Source of the DNA: Nodosilinea nodulosa PCC 7104
GTDB lineage: Bacteria > Cyanobacteriota > Cyanobacteriia > Phormidesmidales > Phormidesmidaceae
DNA: 64,000 bases
Direction: 5' to 3'
Assembly: GCF_000309385.1 (NCBI RefSeq)
Contig: NZ_JH976537.1
Span: 523,426-587,425, forward strand
The notes under the pieces were generated by a model. That model did not search any database. It saw only the letters and a list, made by a program, of their open reading frames with translations, and was not told where the DNA came from. Shown here one piece after another: positions 9,433-18,047 of this stretch; position 1 is the stretch's first letter, and the number at the start of each line of letters is the position of its first letter. Both the position numbers and the translations under genes were made by a program.

Positions 9433-11618
9433 CGAGTAACGCGATGGCCACACCCGTCACCTTCTCCCCAGCGCTGCGAGCCGCCGATGCCAGCGCCAAC
9501 GACTGGCTGCGGCAGGCCACCCTGCGGCTGCGGCGAGAAATTTGCTGGCGCTGGCACCAGCAGGGCTATTCCTCAACTTCAACGACTCTGCCCCCGGTGG
9601 ACGATCGCCTCAGCGAAAGCCTCGACCTGACCCGCTACTGGCAGGATAAACAGCAGTTCTTTACCACCGATGTCACCGCCCGCTATCTGACCGAGCAGCT
9701 CGGCGCGAGTCCCGCCGCCGCCAGAACTTCCACTCAGGGAACCTTCGTCTGGGTCGTCGATACGCTGGGCCTGGACCCCGCCGCTGCCTTTGTGCTGGCC
9801 CTGGCGTTATTGGCCGCCTTTGACCCCGCCGCCGGAGCCGCGATCGCCACCTGCCAAAACAACCTGGCCGCCACCCAGCCCACCCTAGCCCTGGCCCAAA
9901 AACTATGGGACGAGCCTGCCGATCTGCTGCCGATCTGCGATCGCGGCCACCCGCTTTGGCGCTACGGTCTGCTGGGCGCATCCCCGGACGCCACCCCCGG
10001 TGACTGGCACACGCCGCTGACCGTGCCGCCCCTGCTGGCCCACCAGCTATTGTTCTCGCCCGCCGATCTGCCCCCGGCCCTCACCCTCTGGCCCCTGGAG
10101 ACAGCGCTGTTGTCGGATCTTTCAGCCACGGGGCAGCTGGTAGCCAACCGGCTGTGCGTTGCCGCCTCTCACCTGCGGATCGTGCCGATTCAGGGGCCAG
10201 CGGGGGCACCGGCTCAGGCCACCATTCAGGGCATGGCTCAGATTACCCAACGGCCCGTAGCGGCGCTGAAGGAAACCGCTACGGCCAGCGGCGATTATTT
10301 GAGTACCTTGCTGACCCTCTGCTGGCTGCGGGGGCTGGACGTATTTTTGCCAGAGCGCACCGCCGATAAAAGCGGCGGCCAGCCGGGCTACCCCGAGCTA
10401 CAGAGCCTGACGGCGCTGCCGATCGCGGTGTTTTGGCAGATGCGCGATCGCACCCCGCTAACTCCCTTCGCCAGCGAGCAGGTGCTGCCAATTGTGGACC
10501 TGCCAAGGCTGGGCTACCGCGATCGCATCCAGACCTGGTACCGCGCCCTGGGGTTCAAAGAAGCTGAGGCCAGCCCCGCCCTGCAGCAGGAAATTGCCGA
10601 ATGCGCCCGCCGCTTCCGCTACGAACCCCAGACCATTCACCGCATTGCCCAGAGCCTGGCCCGCCCCGGCGACCCCAGCAAACTCTCGACCCTGCACCTG
10701 GCCGCCGCCTGCCGGGCCGAAATGGGCCTCGATATTGGCGATTTGGCCCAGCCCGTCACCCCCCGCTTTAGCGACAGCGACCTGGTGCTGCCGCCCAAAC
10801 AGCACCAGCAGTTCCAGGAAATTCTTCAGGCCATGGCCGCCCTCACCCAGGTGCACTACCAGTGGGGCACCGCCCGCGCCTGGAACGAGTGCGGCATTTC
10901 GGTGCTGTTTGCGGGGCCGCCCGGCACCGGCAAAACCATGGCCGCCGAAGCCCTGGCCAATCAGCTGGGCCTGCCCATGTACCGCATCGATTTGTCTCAA
11001 GTGGTGAACAAGTACATCGGCGAAACCGAGAAAAACCTCAAGCGCCTGTTCGACACCGCCGACATCTCCGACACCGTGCTCTTTTTTGACGAAGCCGACG
11101 CTCTGTTTGGCCGCCGCACCGAAGTCAAAGACGCCCACGATCGCTACGCCAACCTCGAAATCAGCTACCTGCTCGAACGCATGGAGCGCTTCAAGGGCCT
11201 CGCCATTCTCGCCACCAACCGCCAAAAAGACCTGGACGAAGCCTTTCTCCGCCGCCTCCGCTACATCATCGAATTTCCCCTGCCCGACGAACGCGATCGC
11301 CGCCGCCTCTGGCAACAGCTCATTCCGCCCCAGGTCGACGCCAGCCAGCTCGACATCGACTTCCTCGCCCGCCAGTTTCCCCTCGCCGGGGGCCACATCC
11401 GCTCCATCATCTTCAACGCCTGCCTCCAAACCGTCCACCCTTCCTCCTCCCCCTCTCCCCATCCCCCCCTCTCCTCATCCACCCACCCACCCCCCACCCT
11501 CACCATGAACCACATCCTGATCGCCATCAAACGCGAGTACGACAAACTCAACCGCTCCGTCAGCCAGACCCAGTTTGGCCCCTACGCCCCCCTCATCGAG
11601 AGCCTCGACCGTGCCTGA
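9429..11618 (+). CDS. CIS AAA+ ATPase (Pvc15-like)
   Basis: The 729-residue protein has a long N-terminal region (about 1-450) and one AAA+ module. Walker A is GPPGTGKT at 496-503, Walker B FFDEAD at about 552-557, followed by sensor-1 ATNR and the arginine pair RRLRY. Pvc15/Afp15 ATPases are present in most eCIS loci and help assembly or cargo loading. The C-terminal helical part is interrupted at about residues 669-692 by a low-complexity Pro/Ser/His run encoded by a pyrimidine-rich tract (11434-11503), then resumes as MNHILIAIKREYDKLNRS. The frame stays open through the insert. Its stop overlaps the GTG start of the next gene. Confidence 0.92.
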   Translation: MTSNAMATPVTFSPALRAADASANDWLRQATLRLRREICWRWHQQGYSSTSTTLPPVDDRLSESLDLTRYWQDKQQFFTTDVTARYLTEQLGASPAAARTSTQGTFVWVVDTLGLDPAAAFVLALALLAAFDPAAGAAIATCQNNLAATQPTLALAQKLWDEPADLLPICDRGHPLWRYGLLGASPDATPGDWHTPLTVPPLLAHQLLFSPADLPPALTLWPLETALLSDLSATGQLVANRLCVAASHLRIVPIQGPAGAPAQATIQGMAQITQRPVAALKETATASGDYLSTLLTLCWLRGLDVFLPERTADKSGGQPGYPELQSLTALPIAVFWQMRDRTPLTPFASEQVLPIVDLPRLGYRDRIQTWYRALGFKEAEASPALQQEIAECARRFRYEPQTIHRIAQSLARPGDPSKLSTLHLAAACRAEMGLDIGDLAQPVTPRFSDSDLVLPPKQHQQFQEILQAMAALTQVHYQWGTARAWNECGISVLFAGPPGTGKTMAAEALANQLGLPMYRIDLSQVVNKYIGETEKNLKRLFDTADISDTVLFFDEADALFGRRTEVKDAHDRYANLEISYLLERMERFKGLAILATNRQKDLDEAFLRRLRYIIEFPLPDERDRRRLWQQLIPPQVDASQLDIDFLARQFPLAGGHIRSIIFNACLQTVHPSSSPSPHPPLSSSTHPPPTLTMNHILIAIKREYDKLNRSVSQTQFGPYAPLIESLDRA

Positions 11619-11913
11619 CCCACAGCCCCATCGACGCATCCACATTGACCGCCTGGTCATCCGCACCCGCGGCCTACCCGAATCCACCGTCCGCGCCGCC
11701 CTCACCGGCCTAGACACCGCCCTACTCGCCGAACTCACCCGCCATCCAGGCCTCCAACCAACCCCAGCCGTCATCGATCGCCTGAACCTCGCCCCAGTGC
11801 AAGCCCGAGGCGACAGCCAGCACCTCCGCCAGGCGATCGCCACCCAAATCATCCAATCCCTATCCCCCACCTCCCGTACCTCCCCTACCTCCCCTAACAC
11901 CCCCACGCCCTAA
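11611..11913 (+). CDS. Small CIS-cluster protein, GTG start
   Basis: A GTG at 11611 overlaps the ATPase stop (GTGCCTGA) and gives 100 residues. The N-terminal HRRIHIDRLVIRTRGLPEST resembles a motif I recall in small proteins of phage-tail and eCIS loci (a short IDxLVL strand then a helix). A helical body follows (AALTGLDTALLAEL) and a second helix, SQHLRQAIATQIIQSL. The C-terminal 15 residues are Ser/Thr/Pro, read from the C-rich tract, and may be non-functional. The precise role is unknown; translation is probably coupled to the ATPase. Confidence 0.6.
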   Translation: MPDPQPHRRIHIDRLVIRTRGLPESTVRAALTGLDTALLAELTRHPGLQPTPAVIDRLNLAPVQARGDSQHLRQAIATQIIQSLSPTSRTSPTSPNTPTP

Positions 11914-11972
11914 CGCCCCCACGCCCCCACGCCCCCACACCCCCACGCCCTAACGCCCCCACGCCCCCACCC
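11865..11972 (+). repeat. C-rich low-complexity tract with an 8-bp repeat
   Basis: A pyrimidine-rich run covers the end of the 11611 gene and the whole gap to the next ATG. The clearest part (about 11911-11970) is made of near-copies of GCCCCCAC. It abuts the start codon at 11973 and leaves no Shine-Dalgarno sequence. Similar tracts occur at 12764-12814, 13121-13208 and 26856-26930, and inside coding sequence at 8123-8183 and 11434-11503. Confidence 0.8.
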
Positions 11973-12662
11973 ATGACCCTCATCCGCGGCGCGATCATTG
12001 AATACGGCAGTGACTTCCTCGGTCCCCTGCCCAACGTCGTGATCTTTCAGTTCAACCCCGACAGCCTCTCCCGATCGCTGCAAATACCAGCGCCGCCCGA
12101 GCGATCGCGCGTCCCCGAGCGCAACCAAACCGGCGACAGCCCTCGCGAAACCATCTCCCTCACCGCCCACTTCACCGCCGCCGACCAGCTCAACGCCAGC
12201 AACCCCGTGGCAATGGAGTTTGGCATCGGCCCCCAGCTCGCCGCCCTGGAGCAGATGGTCTACCCCAGCAGCACCCTCAGCGGCCTGATTGGGGCTGCCC
12301 TGGATGCGATCGGCGATGCCCTGGGCGGCGCTGGCCCAGCCTCTCCCCCCACCCAGCCCATCCCCCGCGTCGCCTTACCCAGCCTGCTGTTTATCTGGGG
12401 CAAAACCCGAGTGCTGCCCGTCACCATCACCAACCTATCTATCACCGAGCAGCAATACGACAACCGCCTCAACCCCATCCAGGCCGAAGTGGCGCTGACG
12501 TTGACCATTCCCACCGAAGAGACGTTCCGGGTGAATGACGACGCGATCGGTCGCGGCGCGCTGGAGTACACCACCCTGGCGAAAGATGCCCAGGCGATTT
12601 TGAATCTGGCCAACACCGCCGGGCAGGCCGTTGATCTGGTCGCCGACCTGGTGACGTTTTGA
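11973..12662 (+). CDS. CIS tail protein, Pvc7-like N-terminal module
   Basis: The 229-residue protein has the pattern seen at the start of Pvc7/Afp7 and phage gp53-like tail proteins: a short strand, GPLPNVVIFQFNPDSLSRSL, an ISLTAHFTAADQL strand, and a distal IQAEVALTLTIPTEE. The central part includes a Gly/Ala/Pro loop. The next gene is LysM-like, and larger family members I recall join these two parts in one protein, so this locus has them as separate genes. The family sits between tube and baseplate. The ATG is preceded directly by the C-rich tract, with no Shine-Dalgarno. Confidence 0.7.
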   Translation: MTLIRGAIIEYGSDFLGPLPNVVIFQFNPDSLSRSLQIPAPPERSRVPERNQTGDSPRETISLTAHFTAADQLNASNPVAMEFGIGPQLAALEQMVYPSSTLSGLIGAALDAIGDALGGAGPASPPTQPIPRVALPSLLFIWGKTRVLPVTITNLSITEQQYDNRLNPIQAEVALTLTIPTEETFRVNDDAIGRGALEYTTLAKDAQAILNLANTAGQAVDLVADLVTF

Positions 12663-12814
12663 TTTTTGTCTGTGGGTCGCCCAGAAACCGTGGGTCGCGC
12701 AGCATTCAGTCCCTTAATTTCCTATATAGGTTTCCTAGGCTTGACCCACGCTACACGTCCACTCGCCCCCACCTTCCCCACCTTCCCCACCTTCCCCATC
12801 ACCCCCCACTCCCC
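12663..12814 (+). repeat. Intergenic small repeats within the CIS cluster
   Basis: This 152-base gap contains a direct repeat of GTGGGTCGC (about 12672 and 12690), the inverted copy GACCCACGC near 12744, and CCTATATAGG at 12721-12730. The GTGGGTC...GACCCAC arrangement looks like a small dispersed hairpin element of a kind common in cyanobacteria. Its 3' part (12764-12814) is a C-rich tract of repeated CTTCCCCAC units ending at the next ATG. I see no gene here. Confidence 0.6.
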
Positions 12815-13075
12815 ATGTTCCTCAAAACCTCCCGCTACTACGCCGTTCCCCAAACCGACACCGTCCTCAACGGTCGCACCGTCCGGGCCATTCGCCTGCG
12901 TCGGTTGCCCACCGTCCAGGGTGTTCCCTACGTTGTTCAGGGCCAGGACCGGCTCGATATTCTGGCCCAGCGTCAGTACAGCAACGCCACCCAGCCCTGG
13001 CGCATCGCTGACGCCAATACCGAGTTGGAGGCCAATGAGCTAGTGAAAACGCCGCTGCGGGAGATTCAAATTTAG
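12815..13075 (+). CDS. LysM-like tail protein
   Basis: The 86-residue product has a basic N-terminus (SRYYAVPQTDTVLNGRTVRAI), then VVQGQDRLDILAQRQYSNATQPWRIADANTELEANELV, quoted here as its two halves: a strand with VVQGQDRLDILAQ and a helix with QPWRIADANTEL. This is the betaalphaalphabeta order of LysM-like domains in phage and CIS baseplate/tube-initiator proteins. It probably stabilises the tube-hub junction rather than binding peptidoglycan. It follows the Pvc7-like gene and precedes the hub. No Shine-Dalgarno is present because a C-rich tract abuts the ATG. An upstream in-frame extension would read through the repeat and is not supported. Confidence 0.7.
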   Translation: MFLKTSRYYAVPQTDTVLNGRTVRAIRLRRLPTVQGVPYVVQGQDRLDILAQRQYSNATQPWRIADANTELEANELVKTPLREIQI

Positions 13076-13157
13076 GCAGTTTCTCCAGTGGTGCATCGCT
13101 TCGCGGATGCCCCTACGGACTTTCCCCTCTCCCCTACCCACCAACCCATCCCCGTAC

Positions 13158-13177
13158 GGGCGCACTGCAGTGCGCCC
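13158..13177. repeat. 20-bp perfect palindrome in CIS intergenic gap
   Basis: GGGCGCACTGCAGTGCGCCC is fully self-complementary. It lies in the 134-base gap before the hub gene, between two pyrimidine-rich runs. A preceding segment, GGTGCATCGCTTCGC (about 13090), resembles the hairpin element at 26800. It is probably a dispersed small repeat rather than an operator. Confidence 0.7.
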
Positions 13178-13209
13178 CAACCTAACCCATCCACCCATCC
13201 ACCCTTCCC

Positions 13210-14325
13210 ATGCCCGAATACCGCCTCTACTTCAACCACACCCCCGCCACCCGCGAGCAGCTTGACCTGGTGGAATCAATCACCGTCGAGCAGGCGGTGG
13301 ATATGGCCTGGGAGGCGCGGCTGGAGATTCCCATCGGCACCGACGAGCAGGGGCAGTGGAGGTTGGAGAACGAGGATATTTTTGCTGAATTTACGCCGGT
13401 TCGCATTGAGCTGCGCGTTGGCAATGGGGCTTTTGTGCCGCTGATCGACGGGCCAATTGTGGATGTTGAACACGACCAGCAAACCGAGCCGGGCCAGAGC
13501 ATGATGACCGTGGTGGTGCAGGACGACAGCGTGTTCTTGAACCGGGAAGACCGCATCTTTCGGTTTGATGAGCTGTTGGATCACGAGATTGCTGAGGAGC
13601 TGTTTGACATTCCTCAAATCGCCACTACGGATATCGATCAAACCCCTGCGCCGACGCGATCGGGGGAAATTCAGACGGTGCAGCGGGGGACAGCGATGCA
13701 GCTGCTGCGATCGCTCGCCCGCCGCCAGGGCATGCACGCCTACGTACTGCCCGGTTCATCGCCGGGGGAAAGCATCGGCTGCTTCAAACCATTCTCCACA
13801 GAGCCGGGGGATCTGCCGGTGCTGACGCTGATGGGGCCAGAGCGCAACCTGGCCAGCTTCTCGCCCCGCGACGATGCCCAGCGTCCGGCCAGCGTCACCA
13901 CCTACGCCCTCAGTCTGTTCGATAAGACCGTCACCCAGCGCGGCTCCGATCCGGCCAGCCTCGATCGCCTCGGCCCCGAAACCTCCCTGGGCGACGACAC
14001 CAGCCCAGCGGCCCAGATCTTGCCGCCCCGGTTTGGCGATGCGGTGGATTTAGACCAGGCGGTGGCGGCGGAGGCCGAGCGGGCCAGCTACGCCTCGGAG
14101 GTGACGGGCACGGTGCTGGGCCACTACTACCGGGGAGTGCTGGTGCCCTACCAGGTGGTCACGGTGGAGGGGGTCGATCAGCGGCGCAGCGGCGACTATC
14201 TGATCGCCCAGGTTACCCACAGCCTGTCGCGCACGGAATATTCCCAGACCTTTACCCTGCGGCGCAATGCTCGCTCTGAGGGGGCCGGGGGCAGCTTTGC
14301 CGATCTAGCGGGAGCGATTTTCTGA
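13210..14325 (+). CDS. CIS hub protein (gp27 / gpD-like)
   Basis: The 371-residue protein matches the gp27-like hub half of VgrG/Pvc8. Visible parts are a first barrel with SITVEQAVDMAWEARLEI, a PLIDGPIVDVEHDQQTEPG strand pair, and VVVQDDSVFLNREDR. A second barrel starts QRGTAMQLLRSLARRQGMHAYV, and the C-terminal strands include RRSGDYLIAQVTHSLSRTEY and QTFTLRRNA, typical of late-control/gpD proteins. In the family, trimers form the platform at the tube end that holds the spike. The OB-fold/needle half is a separate gene immediately downstream with TGATG overlap. The start has no Shine-Dalgarno; a C-rich tract lies against it. Confidence 0.85.
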   Translation: MPEYRLYFNHTPATREQLDLVESITVEQAVDMAWEARLEIPIGTDEQGQWRLENEDIFAEFTPVRIELRVGNGAFVPLIDGPIVDVEHDQQTEPGQSMMTVVVQDDSVFLNREDRIFRFDELLDHEIAEELFDIPQIATTDIDQTPAPTRSGEIQTVQRGTAMQLLRSLARRQGMHAYVLPGSSPGESIGCFKPFSTEPGDLPVLTLMGPERNLASFSPRDDAQRPASVTTYALSLFDKTVTQRGSDPASLDRLGPETSLGDDTSPAAQILPPRFGDAVDLDQAVAAEAERASYASEVTGTVLGHYYRGVLVPYQVVTVEGVDQRRSGDYLIAQVTHSLSRTEYSQTFTLRRNARSEGAGGSFADLAGAIF

Positions 14326-14852
14326 TGATGACCTCAGACCACGAGCAACTGTTGGTGGAACTCTCGGAGTTTCAGCGATCGCGCTACTTCGGCAAGTATC
14401 GCGGCCTGGTGCGCGATGTGGATGACCCCGAGGGCGTGGGGCGGCTGGTGGCCCAGGTGCCCGAGGTCTACGGCGAAGAAGATTCGCCCTGGGCCTGGCC
14501 CGCGGTGCCCTTTGCTGGCCCCAGCCATGGCCTGGTGCTGCTGCCCGAGGTGGGCGACGGCGTGTGGATCGAGTTTGAGGCCGGGGATATTTCGCGCCCG
14601 ATCTGGACCGGTTGCTGGTGGGCCAGGGGCGAGCTGCCTGACCCCGGCGGCACCGAAACCCGCGCCCTGGTCACCAGCGGCGGCCACAAGCTGGTGCTGG
14701 ATGACCAAAACAATCAGGTGCAGATTCTCCACGCGGGCGGGGCCGAGCTGACTATGACCAACAGCGACATCACCCTCAAAATTGGCGCGACTCAGGTGGT
14801 GCTCTCCGCCAGCGGCGTCAATGTCAACAACGGAGCATTCCAGGTGCGCTAA
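14325..14852 (+). CDS. CIS spike protein (gp5/gpV OB-fold)
   Basis: The 175-residue product has the OB-fold of baseplate assembly protein V: FGKYRGLVRDVDDPEGVGRLVAQVPEVYG split over two strands, then WAWPAVPFAG, LLPEVGDGVWIEFEAGD and RPIWTGCWW. The C-terminal part (about 120-175) has short repeats of hydrophobic strands (KLVLDD, VQILHAGGAELTM, ITLKIGATQVVLSASGV) that would form the triple-stranded needle. In the family it sits at the tip of the hub. It overlaps the hub gene and, by TAATG, the PAAR-like gene, so hub, spike and tip are translationally coupled. Confidence 0.88.
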   Translation: MMTSDHEQLLVELSEFQRSRYFGKYRGLVRDVDDPEGVGRLVAQVPEVYGEEDSPWAWPAVPFAGPSHGLVLLPEVGDGVWIEFEAGDISRPIWTGCWWARGELPDPGGTETRALVTSGGHKLVLDDQNNQVQILHAGGAELTMTNSDITLKIGATQVVLSASGVNVNNGAFQVR

Positions 14853-15181
14853 TGCCCAATTACCTCACCACCGCCAGTACGATTATGTGCCCCCACGGCG
14901 GGCAGGCGATTCTGTTCACCGCCAATGCGGGGGTGCTGGCAGCGGGCGCGCCCGTGCTGCTGGAAACCGACATTCACCCGGTCGTCGGCTGCCCCTTCAC
15001 CGTCGGTCCCAAATATTCCCCCTGCGTGCGCATCGAGTGGTCGGCGGGGGCGGGCCAGAGCGATATCAACGGCACCCCCGGCCTGCTCAGAACCAGCATT
15101 GGCCAGTGCTACAGCGCCGAGAGCGCCATCCAGGGCGTAGCCGTGATTGTAAACACCCAACCCAAGGCAGATTCGCGATGA
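14852..15181 (+). CDS. PAAR-like spike-tip protein (DUF4280 type)
   Basis: The 109-residue protein has the PAAR-like pattern of DUF4280/Pvc10: an N-terminal strand then IMCPHGG, a GCPF motif near residue 50, PCVRIEW and a later GQC. The His and Cys residues are candidates for the metal site at the very tip. PAAR proteins sharpen the spike. The coding region is joined to the spike by TAATG and to gp25 by ATGA. Confidence 0.82.
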   Translation: MPNYLTTASTIMCPHGGQAILFTANAGVLAAGAPVLLETDIHPVVGCPFTVGPKYSPCVRIEWSAGAGQSDINGTPGLLRTSIGQCYSAESAIQGVAVIVNTQPKADSR

Positions 15182-15558
15182 TTCCCCCCGATGGCCGACA
15201 TTTATCCTTCCCCTTTCGGATTGGGGCCGACGGACGCACCGCCCAGGTCGACAGTCTGGAGCAGCACGTGCGCGATGAGCTGATTCAGCTGGTGCTCACC
15301 AACCCCGGCGAGCGGCTGTACCTGCCGGAGTTTGGCGCGGGGGTGCGGCGGCTGGTGTTTGAGAATGCCGGGGAAATTACGGCGGCGGCCGCCAAGGCCA
15401 GCCTGAGTGCGGCCCTGTCGCGCTGGCTGGGGCAGCGGGTCACCCCCGAGGAGCTGATTGTGGAGAGCAGCAACGCCACCATCACCATCGATCTGCGCTA
15501 TCGGGTAGCGGGCACCCCCGACCAGCGCCGCCTTCGCTTTGAGCGGCAGGGAGGTTAG
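15178..15558 (+). CDS. Baseplate wedge protein, gp25 family
   Basis: The start at 15178 overlaps the PAAR-like stop (ATGA), giving 126 residues. The family signature is clear: LSFPFRIGADGRT, QHVRDELIQLVLTNPGERLYLPEFG (seen as two adjacent parts), GVRRLVFEN, and the C-terminal strand TITIDLRYRV. GPW/gp25 (Pvc9) links hub, sheath and wedge in the baseplate. Any reading extended further upstream lies inside the PAAR-like gene and is a shadow. Confidence 0.92.
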   Translation: MIPPDGRHLSFPFRIGADGRTAQVDSLEQHVRDELIQLVLTNPGERLYLPEFGAGVRRLVFENAGEITAAAAKASLSAALSRWLGQRVTPEELIVESSNATITIDLRYRVAGTPDQRRLRFERQGG

Positions 15559-15560
15559 CG

Positions 15561-18047
15561 ATGACCATTCTCAACCCCGAAGCCCTGCAAGAGCGGGCCA
15601 ACAACCTGGGCAGCTTCAACGGCATGGAGCTGGTGCTGGTGGAGCTGACGCCAGCGGGTTCACCTACCGAAGCCCACCTGCTGGTGCATTTCTTTAACGA
15701 TCAGGAGCTGGGGGCGATCGCCGCCGATATAGCCGCCACCCCGACCCTGGCCAAGCAGATCTTCCCCATCACGGGCGGCCACCGCATCCGGGGAGGCGAT
15801 CTGGCGGGCGACGTGCAGGTGGTGAATGTAGCCACCACCAGCGCCGCCAACGTGCTGGATCTGACCATCATCCCCATCGGCGACTATTCCACCTATACCC
15901 TCAGCCTCGATCGCGAAAATATTGACCCCATCTTCAGTGAGCTGCCCTTCAAGTTTCGCCCCGGCTGCTTTACCAACAACTGCGCCCCCGACTGGGACCC
16001 GGCCCCCGCGCCGCTGGAGAACCCTGCGATCGACTACCTGGCCAAGGACTACGACAGCTTTCGCCACACTCTAATGGCGGCCATGGCCCAGCGGGTGCCC
16101 GGCTGGCGGCCCACCAGCGAGGCCGACCTCGACCAGGTGCTGCTGAGCTTGTTCAGCGCCGCCGCCGATGAGCTGAGCGATTTTCAGGACCGGGTGATGG
16201 GCGAGGCCTACTGGGGCACGCTGCGCAAGCGGGTTTCCCTGGCCCGCCACGCCCGCCTGGTCGATTACCACGTCCACCAGGGCAACCAGGCCAGCACCTG
16301 GCTGGCGATGATTCTGGATGCAGGCACCAGCTTTGAGTTGCCGAAACCCCACCCGGTGCTGCCGAATCGCGACCTGCCCCTGCTGACCTGGGCTGGCCCC
16401 GAGGATTTCAACGACCCGGCGGCGGTGGTGTTCATGAGCCATCTGGTCCGCGAAAATTCGCAGCGGCTCGACAGCCTGGTCAACCACCTGGGCCTCTACA
16501 CCTGGGATGGCGCGATTCCGGCCCTGGCGGCGGGCAGCACCGCAGCGGATCTGCTACTGCTTTCGGGTGGTCCCGGTGGCCCCTACAGCGCGATCGCTGA
16601 TGAAGCCTCGGCCCGCCAGGTGGAAACGCTGATTCGCACCGGGGGCATCTCTACCCTGCTGATTCAGGAGCGGCTGAACCCGGCCACGGGGGAAGTCGCG
16701 GGTCGCAACCCCAATAAACGCCAGCTCCTGCGCCTGCTGCCGGGGGAACTGGGGGCCACCGCTAAGGAAGACCCGACCCACAACAGTTGGTATGTGGAAG
16801 TGCACTGGCGACCCGAGGACGCGCTCAAGTTCAACTACTGCTTCACCGTGGAGTGCGCCGATGGCGCGACGGAGCACGTATCGCTGTTCCACGGCAACCT
16901 GGTGCCGGTGTACCACGGCAGGCTCCGCGAAATTCTGTTTGAGGAGCCGGTGGAACCCTTAGAAGAAGGGCGATTCTACTTCGATCGCACCGATCGCTGG
17001 GGCACAATCTGCCGCCTGCCCGCCGAACCCCTGGCCTACCAGAACACCCCACCGGGTGGCGAAATTCCCCCGGTCTCGACCCTGGCGGTGGAGATGGTAA
17101 CTGAAGGCGTGCCCGACCCCTGGGACGAGGCGATCGACCTGATCCACAGCGACGACAGCCCGGAAAACGGCGATCGCTTCATGGTCGAAACCGATGAGCT
17201 GGGCCAGAGCCTGCTGCGGTTTGGCAACGGCATCAACGGGCGCAGTTTGCCGCCGAATGCCCAGGTGATCTGCCGCTACCAGGTGGGGCTGGGGCTGGAG
17301 GGCAACATTGGCTACGACCAGCTCCAGTTTTTCAACGGCGGCACCTACCCCGAAATTTTGGCCTGCTGGAACCCGTTTGATGTGGTGGATGGCCGCGCCC
17401 CCGAACCCGCCGCCGAAGTCATTCGCCGCGCCCCGGAGGCCTACCACTTCCGGCAGCTGCGGGCGGTGACGCTGCAAGACTACGTGAACCGGGCCGAGGA
17501 GCTGCCAGAAGTGTCGCGGGCGGCGGCCCGCTACGCCTGGACCGGCAGCTGGCGCACGGTGCAGATCGCCATCGACCCGGTGGGCGCTACCCAGCTCGAC
17601 GACGCCCTGCGGCAAAAACTGGCCCGCCACCTCGATGCCGTGCGCCTGATTGGCGAAGACCTGGAAATTCGCCCGCCCCGGTTTGTGCCCCTGGAGATTC
17701 AGGTGGCCCTCTGCGCTCGCCCCGACTACTGGCCCGAAGATCTGCGCTTCGTGCTGGAGCAGGAATTTTCGGAGGGCTACACCCCCGACGGTCGCATGGG
17801 CTTTTTCCATCCCGACCTGTGGACCTTTGGCCAGCTCCTCTACGCCAGCCAGATCGCCGGACGGGTGCAGGCAGTCGCGGGGGTCGAGCACGTAATTTCC
17901 ATCAGCCTCAAGCGCTGGAATGAGGCCACACCGGGCACCGAGGCCATTACGGCCCTGCGGCCCAACGAGATTATTCAGGTGCGCAACGACCCCGACCACC
18001 AGGAAACCGGCGCGATCGCATTCGACATTCGAGGAGGCCGCCAATGA
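15561..18047 (+). CDS. Large baseplate protein (Pvc11 / gpJ-like)
   Basis: The 828-residue protein begins two bases after gp25. It shows the eCIS pattern of PAIDYLAKDYDSFRHTLM (about residues 155-172) followed by SEADLDQVLLSLFSAAADELSDFQDRVM, read here as two consecutive helices, where phage gpJ proteins start. Later segments include LLRFGNGINGRSLPPNAQV, then YHFRQLRAVTLQDYVNRAEE, and EIQVALCARPDYWPE near the C-terminus, all expected of gpJ/gp6-type wedge proteins. Pvc11 and Pvc12 together build the wedge that locks the sheath before firing. Its stop overlaps the next ATG (ATGA). Confidence 0.9.
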   Translation: MTILNPEALQERANNLGSFNGMELVLVELTPAGSPTEAHLLVHFFNDQELGAIAADIAATPTLAKQIFPITGGHRIRGGDLAGDVQVVNVATTSAANVLDLTIIPIGDYSTYTLSLDRENIDPIFSELPFKFRPGCFTNNCAPDWDPAPAPLENPAIDYLAKDYDSFRHTLMAAMAQRVPGWRPTSEADLDQVLLSLFSAAADELSDFQDRVMGEAYWGTLRKRVSLARHARLVDYHVHQGNQASTWLAMILDAGTSFELPKPHPVLPNRDLPLLTWAGPEDFNDPAAVVFMSHLVRENSQRLDSLVNHLGLYTWDGAIPALAAGSTAADLLLLSGGPGGPYSAIADEASARQVETLIRTGGISTLLIQERLNPATGEVAGRNPNKRQLLRLLPGELGATAKEDPTHNSWYVEVHWRPEDALKFNYCFTVECADGATEHVSLFHGNLVPVYHGRLREILFEEPVEPLEEGRFYFDRTDRWGTICRLPAEPLAYQNTPPGGEIPPVSTLAVEMVTEGVPDPWDEAIDLIHSDDSPENGDRFMVETDELGQSLLRFGNGINGRSLPPNAQVICRYQVGLGLEGNIGYDQLQFFNGGTYPEILACWNPFDVVDGRAPEPAAEVIRRAPEAYHFRQLRAVTLQDYVNRAEELPEVSRAAARYAWTGSWRTVQIAIDPVGATQLDDALRQKLARHLDAVRLIGEDLEIRPPRFVPLEIQVALCARPDYWPEDLRFVLEQEFSEGYTPDGRMGFFHPDLWTFGQLLYASQIAGRVQAVAGVEHVISISLKRWNEATPGTEAITALRPNEIIQVRNDPDHQETGAIAFDIRGGRQ

